64,000 nucleotides of DNA from Cymodocea nodosa (taxonomy: Eukaryota; Streptophyta; Magnoliopsida; Alismatales; Cymodoceaceae): positions 5,952,001-6,016,000 of the forward strand of contig CM072337.1 in NCBI GenBank assembly GCA_036874045.1, written 5' to 3'. Positions 36,513 to 47,129 of the stretch are shown one piece after another (position 1 is the stretch's first letter; each line of letters starts with the position of its first letter). The notes under the pieces are model-generated. The model was not told the DNA's origin and searched no databases. It worked only from the letters and a program-made list of their open reading frames with translations. The translations under genes were made by a program, and so were the position numbers.

Positions 36513-37707
36513 ATGTATTGTTTGTCTACTTATACTGAAAAAAATATCTGATTGTATGAAAATGTAAACTATTTATTTATATGAATGTTTGAATAGCAAG
36601 ATGTTGAATTAATGTTTGTGAATGAATGATTTTGAGCTGAATTGAATATTATATAATTGTTTAAAGATTTACAAAACTGTTTTAAAAGTTTTACAATTTT
36701 ATGAATGATATAGTTAAATGCACAATGATTTGATAATGTCTAAATATATCTATATACTGAAAAGCAAAATGTAAATTTCTACACAACAGAAAATGAACTA
36801 TAAGTTAAATATGCATATAATGTTTAGATTTAAAGGAGTTTAAATTAGAACACTACACTAATGAAATGTATTTAACTTTATTTAAGTTGATAAAATGTAG
36901 GAGAAAAGAAATATTGAAGTTAATATGAGGAGTAAGTTTTTAGAAAACTTTGCTAAGTGTTAAATCAACAAAGTAAGTTCATTGAGTTAACTTTAACTCC
37001 ATGAGGTCAATAATAAAATATAAGGTCACTCCGTTGAGTTATCTATAACTCAACGAAGTTAGTCCGTGGAGTTAGCAAATGGGTGACGAAGCTAGTCCGT
37101 TGAGTTAGCTATAACTCAATGAGATTAGTTCGTTGAGTTAGAAACAGTAACCAAGGCTAGTCCATTGAGTTATCTGTAACTCAACGAGGTTGTTCATGGA
37201 TTAAGCTGAACGGTTATTATTTTAGCCACGAATGAAACTTTGTGGGTTTAGCGATTACTGAAATTTGAAATTAGAAGTGAAACACGTACCCATAAAAATA
37301 GGAACCATACTACACGTTGCAAGACACGTTCTTGCAACGAGATTCATTTGCCTTATGGACGTGCATTATAAATATAGAACAAAATGTTATTTACTAGTTA
37401 CCAGCACTTAAGGAAAAAAAAGAAAATTCATTAGGGAACTAGAAGGAGAAGTAGTTGACTCAACTTCATCCGTCAACAACTATTTACTAAGAACAAAACA
37501 TCAAATTGGTATGTAATTAATCTTCTACTATTTTACTTTATGTTAAGAGTTTATGAGCACATGAACTTGTTCTCCTAGCACTAAATGATTAGTAAGAACA
37601 CCCACATAGGATTATTCAACACAGAAGTGTACTGAAATATTTCCAAAATTGGACTTTAACGAAATCCTTAGGGTATAGCTAGCCTTTCTTTAAAAGAGAA
37701 CGAAGAT
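36513..37707 (+). promoter_or_regulatory. Promoter-like spacer before gag in C
   Basis: Palindromes with arms CGTTGAGTTAT/ATAACTCAACG occur at 37032-37055, with related ones to 37200. A perfect hairpin (arms CGTTGCAAGA and TCTTGCAACG, loop of five) is at 37315-37339, and TATAAATA follows at 37367-37374. The gag ATG is 341 bp downstream. B keeps the same arrangement. This suggests a separate gag-F-box transcript; that is inference. Confidence 0.55.
37367..37374 (+). promoter_or_regulatory. TATA-box candidate upstream of gag
   Basis: TATAAATA lies 27 bp after a perfect 10-bp-arm hairpin; conserved in B at 23625-23632 on the - strand. Confidence 0.5.
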
Positions 37708-38902
37708 ATGACTGCTCCAATAGAAAAACCATTAAGAGAAATTATGTATCCTAAATTAGTTGATGAACCTTCATGTATTCGATTGCCAAACTTTGAGGGA
37801 GATAGGTTTGAACTGAAATCTAATTATCTTAGTCAATTGCCACACTTTCATGGATTAGAAAGAGAAGATGCCTATTATTTCCTTAGAGAATTTAATGAAG
37901 TTTGTCAAATGATGAAAATGCCGAACATGAGTATTGATGTTATTAAACTTAGATATATTCCTTTTGCTTTAAAAAACATAGTTAAGAGATGGTTATATAC
38001 TTTGTTGCCTGATTCAATTTCTGCATGTATTGAATTTTACTCTGTTTTTCTAGAAAAATATTATCCTAACACATCAAACGATTAAAAAGAGAAATGAAAT
38101 ATTAATGTGTAGCCAAAAACAAGGAGAATCATTTTGGAAATATTTTGAAAGATTTAAAGATTTACTAACTCAATGTCCACATCATGTAATGAGTAAAACA
38201 CATTTAATAGGTATAATTTATGAAGGCATAGAAGTTTCAACTAAATCTTTATTAGAATCTACTTGTCAAAATGGATTTTTAAAACTATGTAGTGAAGAAG
38301 CACAGGCATACTTAGAAAACTTTGCAAAAAGAACTACACAGTAGGAAAACTCGACTGAAGCTATTATAGATGAAAGAATATTGCCAAGGGGAATGCATGA
38401 AATAGATTCAAGTACTATGCTTGAAGTTAAGTTAACTGAGTTAACAAAGAAAATAGAAGAGTTATCATTAAATCAAAAGCTAGCAGAAAAGAATGCAAAT
38501 ATTAATGACTTAGATATTATTTATGCTAGAAACCAGAAAGATAACTTTAGAAATTCTTATAACCCTAATTGGAGAAATCACTTGAACCTATCTTAGAGAA
38601 ATAACAATTTCCAGGGAGGAAAAAATATAAATGACAAAAATATAAGTTATGAAGCATTAATTAAACAAGGATCTAGAATAGAGAAGTTAGAAAAGATAAT
38701 TCAACAATTAAACAATCATCTAGATCTTGTATTTGAAAAAGCTGCCATTTAGAATCATAATATGAATAGAAATATACCCCCTAGACAGAAGGAATCAATA
38801 GAAGATAGACCTACTGAAGGATTACCAATACAAGCAATTCCTAACCCTGTCAATAGAACTGTTAATGAAATTAATACCTCCTTTGGGAGGGAAGCTGAAT
38901 GA
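37708..38902 (+). pseudogene. Capsid-type gag of C, located downstream of pol position
   Basis: Starts MTAPIEKPLREIMYPK. Residues ~25-160 match the retrotransposon gag (capsid) domain of Athila/Tat elements: CIRLPNFEGDRFELK, HFHGLEREDAYYFLREF, LRYIPFALKNIVKRWLYTLL, FWKYFERFKDLLTQCPHH. A helical segment and the NPNWRNHLNLS region follow, typical of the gag C-terminus. A frameshift near 38080, a TAG at 38342 and TGG to TAG in the NPNWRNH region break it. There is no zinc knuckle here; that motif sits upstream of protease in the same family. It ends at TGA 38900, 218 bp before the F-box ATG. Gag forms the virus-like particle. Confidence 0.85.
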
Positions 38903-39120
38903 AGTAGTATAACTGAAGCAATTATGTATAATATAGTAAGTAGAAAATTAGAAGAAAAAAAAAGTGTAAGTTTAATTATAGTTAGTAATATCGTAGAGTT
39001 ATTACTTAACTCAATGAACTTAGACTGTTGAGTTATGACCTAACTCCATGAGGGTGTGTAAGTAGATATGTTAATTTTATCTCTGCTTAATTTTGTTTAT
39101 ATTATATAGAATCACAACAG
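38903..39120 (+). other. Gag - F-box intergenic region in C
   Basis: Carries the palindrome half-sites GTTGAGTTA and TAACTC, as does the equivalent 60806-60992 of E. No ORF. Confidence 0.6.
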
Positions 39121-39226
39121 ATGGAATTGATGAAATTACCACTAGATGCATCGAGGGAAGTACTAAGTAACTTATCAGCTAAAGATCTATGCAGATTGTG
39201 TTGTGTGTTAAAGGAAATTAAAGAAT
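39121..39226 (+). pseudogene. F-box protein remnant in C (first ~35 codons)
   Basis: MELMKLPLDASREVLSNLSA... closely matches the start of the F-box gene at 60993 and covers almost the whole F-box motif. After KEIKEC the sequence changes abruptly into the GC-rich tandem repeat of PIF/Harbinger copy 1. Confidence 0.8.
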
Positions 39227-39399
39227 GCCGACCGCTCGAAGCTCGCTGACTACTCGAAGCTTGCCGACCGCTCGAAGCTCAAAGCTCACCGACCACTTGA
39301 AGCTCGTCGACTACTCAAAAGCTCGCCGACCGCTCGAAGCTCGCCAACCACTCAAAGCTCAAAGGTCGCCGACTACTCGAAAGCTCGCTGACCTTTCGC
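39227..39399. repeat. GC-rich ~18-bp tandem repeat, about 9 units
   Basis: Units of the type GCCGACCGCTCGAAGCTC alternate with GCCGACTACTCGAAAGCTC. They stand out against very AT-rich surroundings. The same array is at 54358-54719 in copy 2. Confidence 0.9.
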
Positions 39400-39412
39400 A
39401 ACTGCTACAACA

Positions 39413-39866
39413 AAGTAATAGCATTCACTCTGTCACTTGATTCTCCACCATTTCCACCTATATGAGCATTATTTTCCACATCATTCACTGAAGATTTTTC
39501 AACATTAGTAGAAATGTTGTCATTGAAAGGATCATCACAAAGGACAATAGGAGTTTCTCTTGCATAATCTTGAATGGCATCTTGCTCCTGTAAGCTACTA
39601 GGCTAATTATCATTAATAATATTTCTCTTATCAACAAAATGAAACATTTCTTCATTAAAGCTTACATCATGACTAACAAAGAGACTTTTTATTTTCTATA
39701 TCATATAACTTATAGCTCTTTTGACCCAAGGGATATCTAACAAAAATGCATTTAGTGGCATGTTCTTGAAATTTGTTTTTATGTTTTAAAATAGTGGCAT
39801 AAACTAGATAACAAAAGTTTCTAAGTTGGCTAAAATTGAAGCTAGTATCATATAGGACAAGAAAAT
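39413..39866 (-). pseudogene. Copia pol fragment (integrase C-terminus to RT linker)
   Basis: On the - strand it reads QLRNFCYLVYAT, ATKCIFVRYPLGQKSYKLYD, KKSLFVSHDVSFNEEMF. This matches the conserved Copia segment between the integrase core and RT (family form HLRVFGCLCYA ... KCIFLGY...KGYKLYD ... SRDVxFxE). It has one stop and is cut at both ends. It is absent from PIF/Harbinger copy 2, so it entered copy 1 separately. Confidence 0.8.
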
Positions 39867-40354
39867 GACATGCAAGAAAAAAACCCTTATGAGAATTGAT
39901 GTTCTATATATAATATATATATATATGACCTATTTTAGATATTTTTATATATGTTTTATTTTCAGATATGCTTTTATATATATCTACTAGCACAAATGCA
40001 TGTGCTAAGCAGATGCAATGGAAAGGTTTAAGTGTATAGTCTGACTTTTAAAAATAATTTTAGGATTGGATGAGAAAAATATCCTAACATATCATGATGT
40101 CCAATTTATTTCTTTAGTTATATTTTGATTACAAATCCAACGAAAAAAAGTATGAAATTCTTATGTATGCCATTTCATGTGTTATGAATGACTAGTAACT
40201 TATTTAAGTTATTCATTCTTATCCATTTTTAATGCATGTTGTCATTGAATGAATATTAACTTATTTATTTTTTATGTTAATGATTGATGTTGTCATTGTC
40301 ATCCATATTTCAATGATGTGTTTTTCATTTATATATATGTTTTGCAAATTAGAT

Positions 40355-41440
40355 ATGGCTAGTACAGATAATACTGTACCAAGTAGACAAAGATCTTATA
40401 CTAGTTGGAATGCAAAAGCAGATGCCACATTTTTGGGTATATTAGAAGATGTTTTAAATGAAGGGAATGGAAAGACACATGATGGAAAAGTTAAAGTTGA
40501 AACATGGAACAAGGTAATAGAGAAGTACAATAATGACACAAATGTAGGTATCACAAAGAAAAATGTTAACAGTCGAATTAAAACATGGCGACATATGTAT
40601 CATAACTACACAAAAATTATGTCTCAAAGTGGTTGGGGATGGAATTACATACAAGGTCATATTGATATTTCAAATGAAGTTTTGAATGAATTTATTAAGG
40701 TAATATTTTTGAATGTGTTAATATAATTTGTACGTTTTGTATATACTAACACATTTTTAATGTTGCAGAAACACCTAGATTGTGCTCCTCTCAAAGGTAA
40801 ATCATGTCCTATTTATGATCAATTGCAATTGCTATTTGAAAGTAATATAGCTATAGGGAATGTCAGTAGAGACCTTGAAACAATTAGTTAGAATGAAGGA
40901 GTTGTACTTATGGGTGAACCAAATGAAATGACATCCCCACCAAATCATTTTCAATACTTCACACCACCAAGTGATAGTCCAATGGATATAGATGGTCCCC
41001 AACTTCAATCTCCAATGTCTTCATTAAGAAGGTCCAATGAAATGAAAAAGGGAAAACATCCAAGACCACATGCAGAGTCAGCACAACTAATGGCATCTTC
41101 ATTTAAAGAAGCTACATCTGCTATTATGTCATTATGTGAAAAAGAAGAGGATAAAGTTAAAGCTCGACAAGAATATTATGATAATGTGACAAACATACAA
41201 AAAGAACAACTTTAGATCCAGAAACAACAAGTTAAAGTGCAAGAGCAAATGTTGCATTTGAAAGTGAAACAAGGAAGTCTTACAGCACAAGCTATAGAAG
41301 TATTACTACAAATTGAAAGTCTTACTAATAGTGAGAAATTCAAAGTAATGACTTTGTTAGAAAGAAAAGAATTAGCAGAACAATTTATTAGCATCCCAGC
41401 AAATATGAGGGTAGAATGGATAAAGTATCACAACATATAA
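40355..41440 (+). pseudogene. PIF/Harbinger copy 1 ORF1 (Myb/SANT-like DNA-binding protein)
   Basis: Exon 1 40355-40699, intron 40700-40768 (GT...GCAG), exon 2 40769-41440. Exon 1 encodes a Myb/SANT-like trihelix-type domain (YTSWNAKADATFLGILEDVL ... VNSRIKTWRHMYHNYTKI ... GWGWN). Exon 2 has a linker and a C-terminal helical part. In-frame TAGs lie near 40890 (Gln in copy 2) and at 41213-41215 (CAG to TAG). In PIF/Harbinger elements this protein binds DNA and brings the transposase to the ends. Confidence 0.85.
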
Positions 41441-41688
41441 ATGTACTTTTCTATTGTTGAGTAATGTTGATGGATGTCATGAACTTTATTATTGTGGTGA
41501 ATAATGTGTAATGTTGAATTTTAGACAATGATGATGACTATTGCAGTTGATATGTGAATGCTTTATTGCTTGTTATTTTATATAAATCTTGTTATGTAAA
41601 ATAAATGTTTTTATTATTGTTGAAGATTCTTATAGATTTTTATGGAAAGATGTACTAATCTCATTACTTCTTGTAGGTAATAATTATC

Positions 41689-43067
41689 ATGAATGGTATG
41701 GATGGTTTGGAATTGTTAAAGAATATACTTGAGGAAGAAGCAGAAAGACAGCGAACGTTACTTCTTTCACTATGGAACTTCCTTGCAGGTGTTGCATGTA
41801 TGTCAAGTACATTGACTAGTACTATGCATCACATTTATAGTAGAGAAGGACATGACTACATTAGAAGATTATTATATCCATCACTGCCACATCAAGCATA
41901 TAATTGTCGGAAGATATATAGAATGAGTCAACATGTATTCGTTGACTTCTATAATTTGTTATGAAGAGAACGTGGCATGAGAAATACAAGCAATGTTAGT
42001 GTTGAAGAGAAGTTTGCAATCTTTCTTGTCACTGTTGGTCAAAATCAACGATATGGAGTAACAAGGGAGCATTACTCTTGGTCTGCATGGACTGTTAGTA
42101 TGTACTTCAATGAAGTACTTAATGCAATTTTGAACTTACATAGACAACTTCTTGCAATGCCTCCAACATCAACTCCAAGTAGAATACTGAATGATTCAAA
42201 TGTGTATCCCTATTTTAAGGTAAATATGTACTTTCATATGGAATTGATTTGTAAATTATTTTTTCTCATTTTCTTCTTCATATGTTAACAGAATTGCATT
42301 GGTGCTATTGATGGAATACATATTAAGGCAACTATTTATGGACGACAAACAACAAGATTTAGAAATAGAAAAGGAGAGTTAAGTCAAAATGTTATGGCCG
42401 CATGTAATTTTGATATGGAATTTACATATATTCTTAGTGGTTGGGAAGGATCAGCTTCTAATGTAAGAATCCTTCAAGATGCCATTACAAGACATCATCC
42501 ATTGAAGGTTCCACCAGGTATGAAATGACATTATTAAATATATATTTTTTATTTACACTAATTTTTAATTATATACAGGAAAGTTTTACTTGTTTGATGT
42601 TGGTTATCCTAATCGACCTGAATTTATTTGTCCATATCGAGGAGTGAGATATCATCTATCTGAATATGAAAATAATAGACTTCCAGAAAATGCAGTTGAA
42701 AACTTCAATTATAGACATTCACAATTAAGATCAATGATTGAACGATCTTTTGGAGTTGTTAAACATCGTTTTGCATATTACGAGGACATATGCTGTATCC
42801 TTATGATACACAAATGAAGATTGTGATGACTTGCTTCCTACTACTACATAATTTTATACGTAGAACAACAGAGTAGATTTATTAAAAGATCTAGAAGATG
42901 AGTTAGCTAAATTTGATTTGGAAAATGAAGAAATTGGAATTACTGAATATGAGCTTTCACAAATAGATAGTACATTAGAAATGACACAAGAAGAAAGAAA
43001 ACTAATAGCAGATGAAATGTGTGACAACCTGAAGATTGCTATGTGGGATGGACGTGACTTTTGTTAG
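41689..43067 (+). pseudogene. PIF/Harbinger copy 1 transposase (DDE superfamily)
   Basis: Exons 41689-42219, 42292-42517 and 42579-43067, with GT/AG introns. Catalytic residues lie in GAIDGIHI (D), YLFDVGYPN (D) and IERSFGVVKHRF (E). A stop at 41962-41964 breaks exon 1, and a one-base deletion near 42778 shifts the frame so the C-terminal LLHNFIR region is lost. The solo LTR is inserted after codon GAC-TTT at the very end. The transposase cuts and pastes at TTA/TAA sites. Confidence 0.88.
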
Positions 43068-44763
43068 GACCCTAGTATTTTGATAATGCAAAATCTATGT
43101 GAGGAAACATATTGTATTTCACAGTTAAGTCAGTGCAGCATTAGATCCGAAGGCAAATAGAACAAATTCCATGCAGACGAATAGATGGAGAAGGTTTTAA
43201 ATGATACTGCCTTAAAGTTACAGGAAAATCGAACAGTTACAAGTCCAAAGAGTAAACCAGCAGCAAGTCCATCAGATAGTTAGAAGGATAACTATCTAAT
43301 TTTACAAAGCCTTTGGAGAGTTATTTAATCAGACAGTTAAGTTGGTTGAATGATCAGAGAGTTATGGAGTTAACTATCCGAAAGAAAAAGGAAAATTGAA
43401 AAGTTAGAAAGGCTAACTATCTGAAACTTAAATCATTCAATTAACCACATGTAGAAATACAAAACAGAATCTTAAAGAACTTTTCGGAGAGTTAGATAAC
43501 TATTCGAGTTTTCTTTCGAAGAATTAGATAACTATTTGAGTTTTTCGGAAAGTTACAAGTACAACTTTTCGGAACTTAAGTCATCTTATTACGCACGTGC
43601 AAAATGGAGAAGCCGGTAGTTGAAAGCTTAAAAGGGAAAATCAGAGAGTTAGATAACTATCCGAAATTTCAAAGAGAGTTTCGGTAAGTTACAGTTTAAC
43701 TATCCGAAACTTAAGTTATTGAAATTGCCACGTGTAGAATTCCAGAAAGAAGATCATTTAAGTTACACAAAAGCTCAAATAAGTTTTCAAAGAGTTAGAA
43801 AGATAACTATCTGAAATCTTGAAGCATTTCGGTGAGTTACAATGATAACCATCCAAAACTTAAGTTAGCCTTTTATGCACGTGCTGAATTGAAGCAATCG
43901 GAAAGTTAACAGAGGACAACTATCCGATAGTTATATAACTGTTCGGTGAGTTACAGTTAGAAGTATCCGATTGAATGACAGCTTGTAGTAAATATTCTAG
44001 AATCCTACCTGGTAGAAAGGTTTAAGTGAGCTTTGGTGAATTACAGATTTTCTTTGGAGAGTTACACAGCTAACTATCCGAAAGGTTAGGAAAATCGGTA
44101 AGACATCTTGAAATAACTTTCTAAATAGTAACTTACAGTATTTGACTGGTGTCTAATCAACTACAGCAGAATACATTTGTTGATGGAGAAATATGATCGT
44201 TATACCTTTGGTATAAATATGAGGACTTTAAGAAAGGAAAATACAGAGATAACAGGCATACTACATATAGTGAGCTACACTTCAATTCCAAGTACACTCA
44301 AGTCTGCAAACAATGAATCATATTCTAAAGACCTACTGTAGAAAAAGCTCTGTGCGCCAAAACTCTGATTGAAAAGATTCAAGTTGTTGGTTCTTGGCTT
44401 CAACCTGAAAGCTACATTCAGTGTTGGTTTGAGTTTTGACCTGAAAACTCTAGAGGTTGGTTTACTGAAGTTTATACCTGAAAACTTCTGTGTAGTTGGT
44501 TCTTGCTTTGACCTGAAAGTAAGTGTGTAAGTGTTGAAACACTTAGTGAAACCCAAGTGAATCTTGGGGGTGGACTAGCCAAGTTGGTGAACCACCTAAA
44601 TTCTCTTGTGTTTCTTACCTTTATTTCCGTTGTGCATGATATTTTTATCTGATTATTACTTGTGCAAACTGATTAATCAAATTAGTTAGTAAAGTGAAAA
44701 ATAGGCTTAAATTCACATTGTTCTCCATTCACCCCCTTCTAGTGAAGTCATTCGTTCCTAACA
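43062..44763 (+). mobile_element. Solo LTR (1702 bp), probably Copia-type
   Basis: Begins TGTTAGGACC and ends GTTCCTAACA, flanked by ACTTT at 43057-43061 and 44764-44768. Copy 2 is uninterrupted here. The 3' end with TTCACCCCCTTC and the start TGTTAGGACCCTAGTATTTTG resemble large Copia (SIRE-like) LTRs; that assignment is tentative. It holds many CGGANAGTTA/TAACTATCCG palindromes, CTTAAGT and three CACGTG boxes (43594, 43729, 43878). No coding sequence. Confidence 0.88.
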
Positions 44764-44768
44764 ACTTT

Positions 44769-45263
44769 TAGATCATTTCATATGTAATTTTGTCAAATTT
44801 TTATCTGGACTATTTGAACATTTGTATGTTGACAATTTATATTTATGTTCTAAATTTTATTCATATATTGGATGCTCGAAACAATTTTGAAAAGTAATTG
44901 TTTGTGATATGTTATGTTCAACATGGTAATACACAACACAACTTTTGTTCAATTTGTTTATGATATTATTAATAAATAAAAATAAGAAGAGTTGATATTT
45001 TTTCTTAAAATATAAGTATTATGAAGTGAAGAAATAGAGTAAATTAAAATTAATTATTAGAATACTTTGATTAAAAAAGTATATTTCAATTCTGAACATT
45101 CCATTTGACACAAACCCCCTTGTGGAAATCTTAACTTTCCTAACTTTCTGAGACGTGCACAAACAACCCTGATTTTCTCAAGAATCTAGACTTTCTAATT
45201 CACAGGAATCTGAACTTTCCATTTCCTTCATTTCTGAACTTTCCGACATGCACAAACACCCCC
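44769..45263 (+). other. PIF/Harbinger copy 1 right subterminal region
   Basis: Noncoding. 45110-45263 contains three degenerate copies of a CACAAAC..C motif, the last being the terminal repeat, with repeats of AACTTTCC between them. Confidence 0.75.
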
Positions 45264-45266
45264 TTA
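45250..45266. repeat. Right terminal inverted repeat (45250-45263) and TTA duplication (45264-45266)
   Basis: GCACAAACACCCCC is the reverse complement of GGGGGTGTTTGTGC. The left end of copy 2 (54126) reads GGGGGGGTTTGTGC, one mismatch in 14. TTA is the PIF/Harbinger target. Confidence 0.88.
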
Positions 45267-46772
45267 AGTGAATGTTTGGTAAGTTATCTATTAACTATCT
45301 AAAATACATCTGAGCATCGGATAGTTAGGTTTGTAAGTATCTAAAACATTGGAAATCGTTAAGTTATTTCTTTATTGCACGTGTTTTATAGTTAAATCAA
45401 TGAAGTAAGTCCGTTGAGTTACACTAACTCCACAAACCATTTATTTTCTAATATGCCACTATAACAGCTGTATGAATAGGAAATTCGAAGGAAAACCACG
45501 ACTGCACGTATCACGCAAGAATTCACTTGTGGAATGAACAAGAAATCACCATCGTTGATACAAATGAAGGAAATCTAACTGATCATTTAAGTAGAAGCAT
45601 TTATTACTAAAAGAAATATAAAAGAAGAGGAGAAAGATGAAGAAAGTGTGTGTGTGAAGGTGGAGGACCGCGCTAACTATAGGAAGTGTCGGAAGTTCCC
45701 TGAAGCTTCACACCACCACCAAAATCACCAATCATCGAAGGTTTGTGACAATACTTTCTAGATGTCGGGTCGATTTCGAGTCAAATACAATGATTGACAA
45801 CCATTGTGAGGAGTGATCATGTTGCAGGAAGGAAAGCCATTTTCACCAAGCACCAACTCATATCTTAGGAAATTGTAAAGCTTCTAGCCTTAGTTTCAAG
45901 TTGATGCCAGTATACTAAAGAGGAGATCATCTTACAATTCTTGGTTTGCGATTCTATAGGGAGAGGAGGCAAGATTGTAAGTGATTAAGTTTTCAATGGT
46001 GTAATCATGTCGCATGTAGTGACGAAAGTTTTTACTGTCGATAGAGATTTTTACATTTCACCTTTCGCTCATCTTCAAGAACATATCAAAACAAAAATAC
46101 CAAAAATAACTAATTATTTGTATTTACATTTAGTATTAAAGTGTTGTATTGTTTGTTTTGTGTCATGATTAATGTTATCATTGTCAGTATTGTGAATGTT
46201 TTATGTTTGTTTAATTCAGAAAATAGAAAATAGTTTTATAGTTTACTGAAATTGATTCATCCTAGATACTTAAAGATTTTAATGGTTTACTGTTTGAAAT
46301 ATCTAAATGTTAGTGTTGCTTAATGACAAATCTAATATTAACTAACATTTAAAGAACTTAACATTAAAGAGTTTACCCAATGGTTGGTTGAATTCCTCTA
46401 TAAATAGCAATATTTAACTAAAAAGGTAGGCTCGTAGAGTTAACTTAAGTTTACGAGGTTAGTTCATTAAGTTAGCCATAACTCCACGAACTAAGTCCGT
46501 TGAGTTAACTGTAACACAATGGAGTGCTTAACTGAACACATATAAACTCCAATTTAAAGAAAAATAGTATACAATTCTTACTCAATCTCTATGGGATTGA
46601 CCTATACTTGCACACAAATACAATATACACTGTGCACTTGTAGTTAAAATACAAATTGAACTTAATATCCAATTTGTGTGAAAGGTTGTTTGTTTACTTC
46701 TAAAAGAATTTATTTATATAAGCATAAAAACAAATCAAACAAGTTTTTGATTTAACTTAATAACCCCAAACA
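45264..46772 (+). repeat. 3' LTR of element C, start removed
   Basis: The + strand is homologous to the reverse complement of the N and B LTRs. It resumes at TTAAGTGAA right after PIF/Harbinger and ends AACCCCAAACA-like at 46772. The first ~360 bp of U3 are missing with the left end of PIF/Harbinger. TATA-like AAATATAAAAG is at 45614-45624. Confidence 0.85.
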
Positions 46773-46777
46773 ATAAT

Positions 46778-46951
46778 TGTAGGTATTCTAACATTCAAAT
46801 CTACAAGCCCCCTTGTAAAATGAAAAGTATCCGCCTCTACCTATTCTAGCTCCTCTCTAGTGGTGTTTTGAATTTTCTACCTTGAATGCCACTCTTTTGA
46901 TTCTCTAAGGAACCTTGTCGTGTCAATCGAATCCCACAAGTTTTTTGCCAT
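46778..46951 (-). pseudogene. Accessory ORF of D, N-terminal fragment
   Basis: Starts MAKNLWDSIDTTRFLRESKEWHSR at 46951, homologous to the start of the accessory ORF in B. Cut by the insertion of C at 46773. Confidence 0.7.
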
Positions 46952-47129
46952 CTTCTCCTTCGTGGTGTTATGAAACGGAACAGAACAGCTCTGATCTTTA
47001 TTGTTCTAAGTACTAAATAATTTCTATGGATAATGCCTTCAAATCCTAAGTTTTAATTTAAATAAATCCTAAGTTTTTGACAAGTAATCAGGTCAATTCT
47101 CGCAAAACCTTTCGCTACTCTCACTTACC

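Larger units (their letters stand above)
39227..45263 (+). mobile_element. PIF/Harbinger transposon copy 1, left end missing
   Basis: Contains a GC-rich subterminal tandem repeat, a Myb/SANT-like ORF1, a DDE transposase ORF2, and a right terminal inverted repeat ending ACACCCCC at 45263 followed by the TTA target duplication in the LTR of C. The left terminal repeat is absent: the F-box remnant of C abuts the tandem repeat. A Copia fragment replaces the region between the repeat and ORF1, and a solo LTR sits in the last codons of ORF2. It is dead. Confidence 0.9.
33957..46772 (+). mobile_element. Ty3/gypsy element C, pol-deleted, split by B at its 5' side and by PIF/Harbinger copy 1
   Basis: The + strand reads leader-linker, accessory ORF (with pol missing between them), promoter-like spacer, gag, start of F-box, then PIF/Harbinger, then the rest of a + sense LTR ending CCCCAAACA at 46772. 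Bases 33957-33961 (TTTAC) are the likely duplication made by B, since uninterrupted relatives read GTTTACCTAAC here. Bases 46773-46777 (ATAAT) are the likely duplication of C in D. Its 5' LTR and PBS should lie left of the window. Confidence 0.82.

Noticed and set aside
39227..39399. Possible CRISPR-like array
   Set aside because: Units are contiguous without spacers, and the setting is a plant transposon.
44275..44556. 93-residue - frame in the solo LTR
   Set aside because: It mirrors a short degenerate repeat (GGTT...GACCTGAAA) and has no domain.
43062..44763. Solo LTR considered as a complete small element (TRIM or MITE)
   Set aside because: There is no internal PBS, PPT or direct terminal repeats, and the TG...CA ends with a 5-bp duplication fit a solo LTR better.
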